Assembly (NCBI GenBank): GCA_035650255.1
Contig: DASRIA010000047.1
Span: 1-43,974 of the forward strand
DNA from: DASRIA01 sp035650255
GTDB taxonomy: Bacteria; Actinomycetota; Thermoleophilia; Solirubrobacterales; JBBDJG01
Reading direction: 5' to 3'
Length of the DNA: 43,974 nt
Position 1 is the first letter of the stretch. Each line of letters opens with the position of its first letter. A program made the position numbers and the translations under genes. This document shows positions 24,951-32,306 of this stretch, piece after piece. Under the pieces are notes generated by a model that was not told the origin of the DNA, did no database searches, and saw only the letters and a program-made list of their open reading frames with translations.

Positions 24951-25921
24951 CAAACCGTCGAGTCGACGGCTTCGAGCTCGTCGATCGACTTCGTCCACAG
25001 GCCTGCGGACATGTACTTGTTGCCGTCGTCCGCCACCAGGAACACCACGTTGCCCTCGTCGAGCTCGTTCGCGATCCGCACCGCAACGGACGCGATCGCG
25101 CCCGACGACACGCCCGCGAAGATCCCCTCCTCGAAGAAGAGCTTGCGCGTCCAGATGATGCCGTCGCGGTTCGTGACGATGATCTTCCGGTCGAGCACCG
25201 AGAGGTCGATGATCGGGGGGATGTAACCGTCGTCCAACGAGCGCAGTCCCTGCACATCCTCGCCCTGCAGCGGCTCCGCCGCGACGATTTTCGTCGCGGC
25301 GTTGTGTTCTTTGAGGCGGCGGCCGTTGCCCATCAGGGTCCCGCCCGTACCGAGGCCCGCCACGAACGCGGTCACGTCGCCGAGGTCTTCGATGATCTCC
25401 GGCGCCGTGCCGAAGTAGTGCGCGTCCGGGTTGGCGGGGTTGCCGTACTGGTAGGGCATGTAGACGCTGGGGTCCTTCTCCGCCAGCTCGAGCGCCAGCT
25501 CGACCGCGCCGTTCGAGCCCTTGGACCCTTCGGAATACACGATGTCGGCACCCTGCATGCGCAGCATCTCCGTGCGCTCGGAGGTGACGTTCTCGGGCAT
25601 CACGGCGGTGAAGGGGTAGCCCTTCAGGCGGCAGATCAGCGCCAGCGAGATGCCGGTGTTTCCCGACGTGGGCTCGAGGACCCGCTGACCCGGGGCGATC
25701 GCGCCCTCGGCTTCCGCACGCTCGATCATCGACTTGGCGACCCGGTCCTTGACGGACCCGGTCGGGCTGTAGAACTCGAGCTTCGCGAACAGGCGCACTC
25801 CCGGCTTGGGACTGAGCTTCTTCAGCTCCACGATCGGGGTGTTGCCGATCGCCCCGATGACGTCCGGGCAGCAGTTCGGCGGCTCCCTCAAGGGCCTTGC
25901 CTCCAGCATGGGGGAAAGCAT
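24944..25921 (-). CDS. cysM: O-phosphoserine sulfhydrylase-like cysteine synthase
   Basis: 325 aa, fold-type II PLP enzyme. Lys58 binds PLP (SPTGSVKDR), PTSGNTGIS binds the substrate carboxylate, and GTGGTLMG binds the PLP phosphate. Arg227 in GLRSLDDGY aligns with the Arg220 that gives M. tuberculosis CysM its O-phosphoserine preference, and the C-terminal KYMSAGLW segment also resembles that enzyme. It should use thiocarboxylated CysO as sulfur donor to make CysO-cysteine. The ATG at 25921 lies 41 nt after cysO; a second ATG four codons in is possible. Confidence 0.93.
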   Translation of the reverse strand: MLSPMLEARPLREPPNCCPDVIGAIGNTPIVELKKLSPKPGVRLFAKLEFYSPTGSVKDRVAKSMIERAEAEGAIAPGQRVLEPTSGNTGISLALICRLKGYPFTAVMPENVTSERTEMLRMQGADIVYSEGSKGSNGAVELALELAEKDPSVYMPYQYGNPANPDAHYFGTAPEIIEDLGDVTAFVAGLGTGGTLMGNGRRLKEHNAATKIVAAEPLQGEDVQGLRSLDDGYIPPIIDLSVLDRKIIVTNRDGIIWTRKLFFEEGIFAGVSSGAIASVAVRIANELDEGNVVFLVADDGNKYMSAGLWTKSIDELEAVDSTVWW

Positions 25922-25962
25922 AGAGGGGCCGCCCCCGCGGCCACCGGATTTCCTCGGCAGCG

Positions 25963-26247
25963 CTACGTCCGGTGGCTACCGCCGGCCATGGCCGGCAGGA
26001 TGACGACGGTGTCGCCGGCGGCGACGCCCGTGTCGAGGCCCTGCTGCACGCGGACGTCCTCGTCGTTGACGTAGACGTTCACGAACCGGTTCAGCTCCCC
26101 GCCTTCTGCGAACAGCTGCCCGCGCGTCTCCGGATGCTGCTCGGCGAGGCCGTTGAGGATGTCGCCGACGGTGGAGCCGCCGACCTCCACCTCGCTCTGG
26201 CCGCTCACGGCAGGGCGAAGCACCGGTGGGATCTTGACCGTGGCCAC
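25963..26247 (-). CDS. cysO: CysO-like ubiquitin-fold sulfur carrier
   Basis: 94 aa from GTG 26247, the length of M. tuberculosis CysO. Conserved segments: VKIPPVLRPAV at the N-terminus and RFVNVYVNDEDVR...DTVVILPAMAGG. The Gly-Gly that is adenylated and thiocarboxylated is present but followed by four extra residues, Ser-His-Arg-Thr, before TAG 25963. These must be removed before activation, presumably by the JAMM protease two genes downstream. It lies 10 nt after the moeZ-like gene that should activate it. Confidence 0.93.
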   Translation of the reverse strand: MATVKIPPVLRPAVSGQSEVEVGGSTVGDILNGLAEQHPETRGQLFAEGGELNRFVNVYVNDEDVRVQQGLDTGVAAGDTVVILPAMAGGSHRT

Positions 26248-26257
26248 GGGTGGGACC

Positions 26258-27472
26258 CTAACCCGCTGCCGCGCAGAGAGCCTCGTAGTCCTCGAACTCG
26301 GTGTGCTCGAGGTCGACGCCCTCACCGCAGGTCGGGCAACCCTCGACGTCGCGGCGGACCTTCAGCTCGGTGAACTCGGTGGACAGCGCCTCGAACAACA
26401 GCAGGCGGCCGGCCAGCGGCTTGCCCTTGTCGATGACGAGCTTGATCACCTCGTTGGCCTGCAGCAGGCCCATGATGCCGGGCAGCACGCCGAGCACGCC
26501 GTTCGCGCCGCACGACGGCGCGAGCTCCGCGGGCGGCGGCTGCGGGTAGAGGCAGCGGTAGCAAGGGCCCTCGTAGGGGATGAAGGTCGTGAGCTGTCCG
26601 TCGAAGCCGAGGATCGATGCGTGCACGACGGGCTTGCGCTCCCGCACGGCCGCGTCGTTCAGCAGGTATCTGGTGGGGAAGTTGTCGGCGCCGTCGACGA
26701 TCACGTCGTAGTCGCGGATCAGGTCGAGCACGTTGTCGCGGTCGAGGCGGATCGGGTGGGGCACCACCTTCACGTCCGGGTTGAGCGCCTCGATCGTCTG
26801 CTTCGCCGACTCCACCTTCGGGATGCCGATGCGCTGGTTGTTGTGGATCACCTGGCGCTGGAGGTTGGAGAGGTCGACCTCGTCGTTGTCGACGATGCCG
26901 AGCGTGCCCACGCCTGCCGCCGCCAGGTACAGCGCGGCCGGGGAGCCGAGACCGCCGGCGCCGATCAGCAGCACCTTGGCCTCGAGCAGCTTCTGCTGGC
27001 CCTCGAGCCCCACCTCCGGGATCAGCAGGTGGCGCGAGTAGCGCTCCCGCTGCTCCGGGGTGAGCGCGAGCGGGCGGTCGAAGTCGTAGCCGCGGTCCTT
27101 CCAGAGGGTGAAGCCGCCGGTCATCACCTGCACGTCCTCGTAGCCGAGCAGCTCCGTCATCGTGAGCGCGGCGAGGGCGGAGCGGTTCTGCGTCGAGCAG
27201 TACGCGATCACACGCCGGCTGCGGTCCGGGATGGCCTGCTCGATGCGCGTCTCCAGATGGCCGCGCGGAATGTGCACGGCGCCGGGGATGTGCCCCATCT
27301 CGTACTCGGTCTGCTCGCGGACGTCGAGGATCACGGGCGCCTGGTCGGCAGACCCGTTGGTGTCGCGATGGTCGAGGATCTCCTTCACCTCGGTGGGATC
27401 GAGCTCCTCGATGCGCGACCGCGCGTCCTTGATCAGCTGCTGGCCTGAACGTGCCTGTGTGTCTGTGCTCAC
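26258..27472 (-). CDS. moeZ: MoeZ-like adenylyltransferase/sulfurtransferase, rhodanese domain first
   Basis: 404 aa. Residues ~25-130 form a rhodanese domain with catalytic Cys92 in the loop CSTQNRS. Residues ~140-400 form the E1-like ThiF/MoeB domain: nucleotide loop LLIGAGGLGSPAAL, LGIVDNDEVDLSNLQRQV, the CYRCLYP and CPTCG zinc cysteines, and SCGANGVLGV. The enzyme adenylates the carrier C-terminus and transfers persulfide sulfur to make the thiocarboxylate. Mycobacterial MoeZ has the domains in the opposite order. The GTG at 27472 has an AGGAA ribosome site, and an AT-rich operator-like site lies 31 nt upstream. It heads the cysteine operon. Confidence 0.9.
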   Translation of the reverse strand: MSTDTQARSGQQLIKDARSRIEELDPTEVKEILDHRDTNGSADQAPVILDVREQTEYEMGHIPGAVHIPRGHLETRIEQAIPDRSRRVIAYCSTQNRSALAALTMTELLGYEDVQVMTGGFTLWKDRGYDFDRPLALTPEQRERYSRHLLIPEVGLEGQQKLLEAKVLLIGAGGLGSPAALYLAAAGVGTLGIVDNDEVDLSNLQRQVIHNNQRIGIPKVESAKQTIEALNPDVKVVPHPIRLDRDNVLDLIRDYDVIVDGADNFPTRYLLNDAAVRERKPVVHASILGFDGQLTTFIPYEGPCYRCLYPQPPPAELAPSCGANGVLGVLPGIMGLLQANEVIKLVIDKGKPLAGRLLLFEALSTEFTELKVRRDVEGCPTCGEGVDLEHTEFEDYEALCAAAG

Positions 27473-27502
27473 GGGGATTCCTATCGTCGGGACCGTGAAA
27501 TA

Positions 27503-27527
27503 CCTAAATTCCTACTGGCTTTAGGAA
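27503..27527 (-). promoter_or_regulatory. AT-rich dyad before moeZ, candidate Rrf2-type operator
   Basis: Two interleaved inverted repeats: TTCCTA-N7-TAGGAA (27509-27514, 27522-27527) and CCTAAA-N11-TTTAGG (27503-27508, 27520-27525). The minus-strand core TAGGAATT (27507-27514) recurs before the suf operon at 33431-33438. An AT-rich dyad in ~70 percent GC DNA directly before a sulfur operon suggests a repressor site. Assignment to the window's Rrf2 regulator is inference. Confidence 0.55.
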
Positions 27528-27544
27528 ATATAGCACCGGGCAGG

Positions 27545-27586
27545 CCCGATCCGGTGGCTCTGACCGAGCTGTATCAGGGGATCGGG
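27545..27586. other. Inverted repeat upstream of the moeZ operator
   Basis: CCCGATCC at 27545-27552 pairs perfectly with 27579-27586 around a 26-nt loop. It lies in the ~160-nt gene-free stretch between the htpX terminator and moeZ. The function is unknown; it could be a regulator site or part of an upstream transcript. Confidence 0.45.
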
Positions 27587-27686
27587 ACCGTTGTCCCGGG
27601 CCCTCCGCGCTCCCCCTCAACCTGAACCATGTCCCGTTGCGCCCGACAGGTGGGCGCCGGGGGACGAAGTTCGCCCATCGCTCCCA

Positions 27687-27722
27687 TAAAAAAGGGCGGC
27701 GGTGCCTTTCGACACCGCCGCC
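27687..27722 (-). terminator. Rho-independent terminator of htpX
   Basis: On the minus strand a perfect 10-bp GC-rich stem (GGCGGCGGTG, pairing 27695-27704 with 27713-27722) around an 8-nt loop is followed by CTTTTTT (27688-27694). It lies 55 nt after the htpX stop and insulates the moeZ operon from htpX. Confidence 0.93.
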
Positions 27723-27777
27723 ACAGCCCCCTTCATGTTGCCGCAGCTCGCTGAGCACGGAACCTGAAGTTTGTTGT

Positions 27778-28629
27778 CTAGATGCCCAGTGCGCGCAGCC
27801 TGCGCACCCGCTCCTCGATCGGGGGGTGGGTCGAGAAGAGCGCCGCCATGCCGCCACCGCTGAACGGCTTCACGATGAACAGCGGCTCCGCCGCGGCGTT
27901 GACCTGCATCGGCATCGCCTTCGCCCCGGCCTCGAGCCGCTCCAGCGCGTCTGCCAGCGCGTTCGCGCTGCCGGAGATCTGTGCGCCGGTGGCGTCCGCC
28001 GAGAACTCCCGCTGGCGGGAGATGGCGAGCTGGATGATCGACGCGGCGATCGGTGCCAGCAGCACCATCGCCAGCGCGCCGACCAGGCCCAGCGGGCTGT
28101 CGTCGTCGCCGCCCATGAAGAGCAGCATGTAGCCCAGCCAGGTGATCGCACCGCCGATGGCGGCGGCCACCGTGGTGATCAGCACGTCGCGGTTCTTGAT
28201 GTGGGCCAGCTCGTGGGCGATCACTCCGCGCAGCTCGGTCTCGCTGAGCAGCTGGGTGATCCCCTCCGTGACCGCCACAGCCGAGTGCTTGGGGCTGCGG
28301 CCGGTCGCGAATGCGTTCGGCTGGCTGGCCGGGATCAGGTACAGGCGCGGCATCGGGATGCCGGCGGAATGCGCCAGCTCACGCACCATCTGGTGCAGGC
28401 GGGGCGCCTCCTCCTCGGACAGCGGCCGTGCCCTGCTCATCCTGAGGGCGATCTTGTCCGAGAACCAGAACATGGCCAGGTTTATGGCCAGGCCAATGAA
28501 CAGGAAGGTGAGTGCGGTGCCAGGGCCGCCAACCAGATATCCGATGCCGACCAGCAGACCCGTGAGGGTCGCCAGCAGGATCGTCGTCCGCAGGCCCGCT
28601 TTCCAATTTGCTTGCGTTGCTTGGTTCAT
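27778..28629 (-). CDS. htpX: HtpX membrane zinc metalloprotease
   Basis: 283 aa, M48 family. Helices at ~15-35 and 38-57 precede the zinc motif H139-E-L-A-H143 (GVIAHELAHIKNRD), followed by two more hydrophobic segments and the third-ligand region (QREFSADATGAQISG). It degrades misfolded membrane proteins during envelope stress. The ATG at 28629 has a GGAGA ribosome site; the longer frame from 28752 starts in non-conserved sequence. It is divergent from the histidine kinase (155-nt gap). Confidence 0.94.
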   Translation of the reverse strand: MNQATQANWKAGLRTTILLATLTGLLVGIGYLVGGPGTALTFLFIGLAINLAMFWFSDKIALRMSRARPLSEEEAPRLHQMVRELAHSAGIPMPRLYLIPASQPNAFATGRSPKHSAVAVTEGITQLLSETELRGVIAHELAHIKNRDVLITTVAAAIGGAITWLGYMLLFMGGDDDSPLGLVGALAMVLLAPIAASIIQLAISRQREFSADATGAQISGSANALADALERLEAGAKAMPMQVNAAAEPLFIVKPFSGGGMAALFSTHPPIEERVRRLRALGI

Positions 28630-28784
28630 GTCTCCAACCACAGACTCAGGGCGTCCGTTACCCGTGTGTCGGCTGCCGTGCCGGGTACAAGTATCGTCCA
28701 CCCAAGGCCGATTCCCTGTGGGGTCGCCACCCGATTTGCTCCGGGCGACCACCCCAACCGGGTGAAAATCGGCTCCGGGAAGCC

Positions 28785-29819
28785 ATGAAGCGCCCCTCTC
28801 TCCTCAGCCAGATCGTCGCCCTCAACCTCCTGATGGTGACCACCGGCATCCTGGTGGTCATCTTCGCGGCCGGTTTCGACTTCTCCGCCTCCGACCAGCG
28901 CTGGCAATTCGCGGTCCTCGCGATGGCGCTGCTCCTCACCTTCCTGCTCAACACGCTCCTGCTGCGCCGCCGGTTCGAGCCCCTGGAGCGGCTGCTGGCG
29001 ATGATGGAGCGGGTCGACCTCTCGCGCCCGGGCCGGCGGCTGGAGCTCGATCCCGAGCTGGCCGGCGACACGATGGACGTGCAGCGCATGGCGGCGACCT
29101 TCAACCGCATGCTGGAGCGCCTCGAGAACGAGCGGCGGCGCTCGGGCGAGCTCGTGCTGCGCGCCCAGGAGGAGGAGCGCAGGCGGATCGCCCGCGACCT
29201 CCACGACGAGGTGAACCAGTCTCTGACGGCTCTCCTGCTGCGCATCGAGGCCGTGACCCAGGACGCCCCCGCGGACCTGCGCGACCAGCTGGCGGAGACC
29301 AAGCGGCTCGCGGACCAGGCGATGGGCGAGCTGCTCGATCTCGCGCGCCAGCTGCGTCCCACGGCGCTGGACGACCACGGCCTGGTGGCCGCCCTGTCCA
29401 CGCACGTGCGCGACCTCGACCGCCGCGGCCCGGCCCGCGTGAGCTTCTGGGCCGACCCCCGGATGGGCGACCTGTCGCCGGACGCGCAGGTCGTCGTCTA
29501 CCGCGTCGCCCAGGAGGCGCTCGTGAACGCCGCCCGCCACTCCGGCGCGAACCGCATCGAGGTCAACCTCGAGCCCCGCGACACGCGTGTGCGCCTCGAG
29601 GTCACGGACAACGGGTCGGGCTTCGCCTTCGCGGAGGAGGGCAAGGGCCTGGGCCTGTCCGGGATGCGCGAGCGGGCGCTGCTGGTCGGCGGGACCCTGG
29701 AGATCGACTCCCGCCCGGGCAAGGGAACGTCAGTGGTGCTCGAGGTCCCGGCGCCGGAGCCGGTCGCCGCACCCGGCCCGGAGATCCAGGAGCCGGTCGG
29801 GACGACCGAGGCCGCATGA
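28785..29819 (+). CDS. NarL-type sensor histidine kinase with HAMP domain
   Basis: 344 aa. Two transmembrane helices (~8-30 and ~42-60) separated by only ~11 residues leave almost no periplasmic sensor. A HAMP linker (~61-115) and coiled coil follow, then HisKA_3 with His140 (RRIARDLHDEVNQSLTALL) and HATPase_c (QEALVNAARHSG, VTDNGSGF, GLGLSGMRERA). The ATG at 28785 is 58 nt upstream of its regulator gene's partner region, and the pair forms an operon. The signal is unknown; the minimal sensor suggests detection in or at the membrane. Confidence 0.92.
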   Translation: MKRPSLLSQIVALNLLMVTTGILVVIFAAGFDFSASDQRWQFAVLAMALLLTFLLNTLLLRRRFEPLERLLAMMERVDLSRPGRRLELDPELAGDTMDVQRMAATFNRMLERLENERRRSGELVLRAQEEERRRIARDLHDEVNQSLTALLLRIEAVTQDAPADLRDQLAETKRLADQAMGELLDLARQLRPTALDDHGLVAALSTHVRDLDRRGPARVSFWADPRMGDLSPDAQVVVYRVAQEALVNAARHSGANRIEVNLEPRDTRVRLEVTDNGSGFAFAEEGKGLGLSGMRERALLVGGTLEIDSRPGKGTSVVLEVPAPEPVAAPGPEIQEPVGTTEAA

Positions 29820-29826
29820 ATATCGA

Positions 29827-29841
29827 GTCGGCTTCGCCGAC
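29827..29841 (+). other. Hairpin between kinase and regulator genes
   Basis: A 6-bp stem GTCGGC-TTC-GCCGAC directly after the kinase stop and before the regulator ATG at 29878. There is no U-tract. It may lower read-through or set the ratio of the two proteins. Confidence 0.4.
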
Positions 29842-29877
29842 CCCTCGAGTCATGAGCGTTTCCCTTACGGTCGCCGC

Positions 29878-30507
29878 ATGAGAATCTTGATCGCCGACGA
29901 CCACGGCATCGTGCGGTCGGGTGTGAAGCTCCTGCTGGACCGCCAGCCCGACATGGAGGTCGTGGCCGAGGCCGAGGACGGAGTCGATGCGCTCGAGCAG
30001 GCCGTCCGGCTGAAGCCGGACATCGCCGTGCTGGACGTCTCGATGCCGAAGATGACCGGGCTGCAGGCGACGCACGAGATCAAGCAGCAGTCGCCCGACA
30101 CGCAGGTGCTGATCCTGTCCATGCACGACGACGAGCGCTACCTGTTCGAGGCGCTGCGCGCCGGCGCGTCCGGCTACGTGCTGAAGCGCGCGGCCGACAA
30201 GGACCTCGTCGATGCCGTCCGCGCCGCCAGCCGCGGCGAGCCGTTCCTGACCTCGAACGCGCAGCAGGCGCTGATCCGGGACTTCATCGACCGCGGCGAG
30301 GAGCCCACGAACGAGCTCAGCCCGCGCGAGCAGGAGGTCGTGAAGCTGATCGCGGAGGCGCACACCAACAAGGAGATCGCCGAGATCCTGCACCTCTCCG
30401 AGAAGACCGTGGAGTCACATCGCGGGCGCGTGCTGCAAAAGCTCGGCATGCGCGACCGCGTGGAGCTCGTCCGCTACGCGATCCGGCGCGGGCTCGTCGA
30501 GCCCTAG
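29878..30507 (+). CDS. NarL/FixJ-family response regulator
   Basis: 209 aa. Receiver domain with Asp7/Asp8, phospho-acceptor Asp53 (AVLDVSMPKMTG), the Ser117/Met region (LILSMHDDE) and Lys104 region (GYVLKRAADKDL). The C-terminal LuxR-type helix-turn-helix is LSPREQEVVKLIAEAHTNKE...LHLSEKTVESHRGRVLQKLG. It is the DNA-binding partner of the kinase upstream. No matching operator could be identified. Confidence 0.94.
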   Translation: MRILIADDHGIVRSGVKLLLDRQPDMEVVAEAEDGVDALEQAVRLKPDIAVLDVSMPKMTGLQATHEIKQQSPDTQVLILSMHDDERYLFEALRAGASGYVLKRAADKDLVDAVRAASRGEPFLTSNAQQALIRDFIDRGEEPTNELSPREQEVVKLIAEAHTNKEIAEILHLSEKTVESHRGRVLQKLGMRDRVELVRYAIRRGLVEP

Positions 30508-30536
30508 CCCTCCCGCCACGCCCTACGCTTTCGGGC

Positions 30537-31199
30537 ATGTCCGCCCGGGCTCGACTCGTCCTCTTCGTGATCGCGCTGCTGGCGTTCGCCGGCACGGTGG
30601 TGGCCGCGATCGCCGCCCGCAGCAGTGACGACGAGCCTGCGGCCGTCGTCGAGGAGGTCAACGCGGCCGGCGTCGAGGGCCCGCGCTCTCCATACAAGGG
30701 CGCCGTGCGCCCCCCGGCGCCGCCCGGGGAGTTTGCGCTCCGCAACCAGGAGGGTGAGCTCGTGCGGCTGGCGGACCTGCGCGGCACCGTGGTGGTGCTG
30801 AGCCCCACCTATGCCACGTGCGACGAGACCTGCCCCGTGGCGGCCCAGCAGATCCGCGGCGCGCTGGACGATCTCTCCGCGGCCGAGCGCGATCGCATCC
30901 GGGCCTTCGCGCTGAGCGTCGACCCCGCCAACGACACTCCGCAGCTCGCGCAGGAGTTCTTGCTCGGCCGGCGCCTGCGCGGCTACCTCGACTACCTGCT
31001 CGGGACCCGCCGGGAGCTGCAGCCGGTGTGGCGCGAGTACGGGTTCGCCCCCCAGACCGACGAGCGCGAGCACAACTCCTACGTGGTGCTGCTCGACGGC
31101 GAGGGCCGCCAGCGAGTCGGCTTCCCGGTGAGCTTCCTGACGCCCGAGGCGCTCGCGCACGACCTGCGGCTGCTGGTGCGCGAAGCGGCTGCGGGTTAG
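30537..31199 (+). CDS. SCO1/SenC-family copper chaperone-like protein
   Basis: 220 aa. An N-terminal membrane anchor (~7-27) precedes a thioredoxin fold facing outward. The copper/redox motif C95-DET-C99 (PTYATCDETCPV) and the third ligand His179 (DEREHNSYVVLLD) are both present. SCO proteins deliver copper or act as thiol reductants for the CuA site of cytochrome c oxidase; no oxidase gene is adjacent. It starts 29 nt after the response regulator and may be co-transcribed. Confidence 0.92.
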   Translation: MSARARLVLFVIALLAFAGTVVAAIAARSSDDEPAAVVEEVNAAGVEGPRSPYKGAVRPPAPPGEFALRNQEGELVRLADLRGTVVVLSPTYATCDETCPVAAQQIRGALDDLSAAERDRIRAFALSVDPANDTPQLAQEFLLGRRLRGYLDYLLGTRRELQPVWREYGFAPQTDEREHNSYVVLLDGEGRQRVGFPVSFLTPEALAHDLRLLVREAAAG

Positions 31200-31268
31200 C
31201 GGCGCCCTGGACACGCATCATGCCTAGGACGAACTGCGCGCGAGTCGTAAGACGAGCACCACCGTCGT

Positions 31269-31303
31269 GATGGCCTGGTGTCGGAGGGCGACACGAAGCC
31301 ATC
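31269..31303. terminator. Two-part hairpin between convergent genes
   Basis: GATGGC (31269-31274) pairs with 31298-31303, and inside it GTGTCG (31278-31283) pairs with CGACAC (31289-31294) around GAGGG. It lies between the 3' ends of the SCO1 gene and the AlgX-like gene, so it probably serves as a bidirectional transcript end. No U-tract was seen. Confidence 0.55.
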
Positions 31304-31325
31304 AAGGTGGGTGGGCGGCCGCCGG

Positions 31326-32306
31326 CTAGCGGATGCCTGACAGCGGGCGGCCCTTGCCGACCGGCGCGCGGCGGGGCGGCAGCACGTCGCCCGCGGCGAG
31401 TCGCTGCGCCTCCAGCTGGGCCTGCGTCTGCGCAGGCGCATCCACCGGAACGGAGATCAAGAAGCGCTCGTTCATGATCTTCACGACCACATCGGGCTCC
31501 AGCGCGGCCGCGAGGTCGAAGTCGAGGTTGACCATGTGCACGAACGTCAGCCGCGCGAAGCTCTCCGCCAGGAAGGGCAGGACCCGCATCGCGAACGAGT
31601 CCCCGTACACCATGCAGGCGGGGCCGTCGCCGAGCTCTTCGTTCCGGTATTCGATGCGCCTCCCGGTGTTCCGCACGCGGTTGTCCGACACGAGCCGCGC
31701 GCGGGGGCTGATCGCGTCCGCGCGCACGAAGGTGGACGTCATCGGCGGCGTCATCTTCGCGCCCAGGTCGCCCAGGAACTCGAGCGCCACGAACTCGAAC
31801 GCGTCCGGCGGGAACGGCTGGATGTCGACCACACGCCGGATCTCCTCGACCACCGCTCGGCATGCGATGGACGCACCGAACTCGGACCAGTGGCTGCCGG
31901 TCTTCGGATAGGCGAGGTCGTCGCTCGCAGTGAGTTCCGCGAGCGGATAGACGACCCGCGCGTACGAGTCGTGCTCGCGCAGGTGCGTGAGCAGCTGGTG
32001 GACCGGGCGCTCGGGCGCGCTCGCCACGCCGTCCGGCAGCGCATCCGGATAGACGGAGTGCGCGTTCGGTGCGATCAAGAAGAGGTGGTGCGAGCCGCGC
32101 CGCTCCAGCCAGGCCGCGCGGGTCTCGAGCAGATGGCGCCAGTCGCGCAGCTGGTCCTCGCTGAACCTGAGCGCGCCTCTGTGCTGGTCCACCACCCGGT
32201 TGCCGTCGTTGGCCACGAACAGGCGGCCGTCGCGGCCTTCCACGACCTTGCCGTCCCTGATCGACGGGGGCAGGTCCGGCGTCTGGGCGCCGAGGAAGTC
32301 GCTCAC
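31326..32306 (-). CDS. AlgX/AlgJ-like SGNH-fold protein, copy B
   Basis: 326 aa from GTG 32306, overlapping copy A's stop (GTGA). SGNH-type features: MVYGDSFAMRVLPFL carries the nucleophile Ser, and TGSHWSEFGASIA matches the Asp/Gly-x-HWS-x-x-GA block of alginate O-acetylation proteins. FVANDGNR and LRDWRHLLETRAAWL are also family-like. Where AlgX/AlgJ have Asp before the His block (TDSHW, as in copy A), this copy has Gly (TGSHW), so it may be inactive. There is no signal peptide or membrane helix, unlike exported AlgX/AlgJ. Confidence 0.78.
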   Translation of the reverse strand: MSDFLGAQTPDLPPSIRDGKVVEGRDGRLFVANDGNRVVDQHRGALRFSEDQLRDWRHLLETRAAWLERRGSHHLFLIAPNAHSVYPDALPDGVASAPERPVHQLLTHLREHDSYARVVYPLAELTASDDLAYPKTGSHWSEFGASIACRAVVEEIRRVVDIQPFPPDAFEFVALEFLGDLGAKMTPPMTSTFVRADAISPRARLVSDNRVRNTGRRIEYRNEELGDGPACMVYGDSFAMRVLPFLAESFARLTFVHMVNLDFDLAAALEPDVVVKIMNERFLISVPVDAPAQTQAQLEAQRLAAGDVLPPRRAPVGKGRPLSGIR

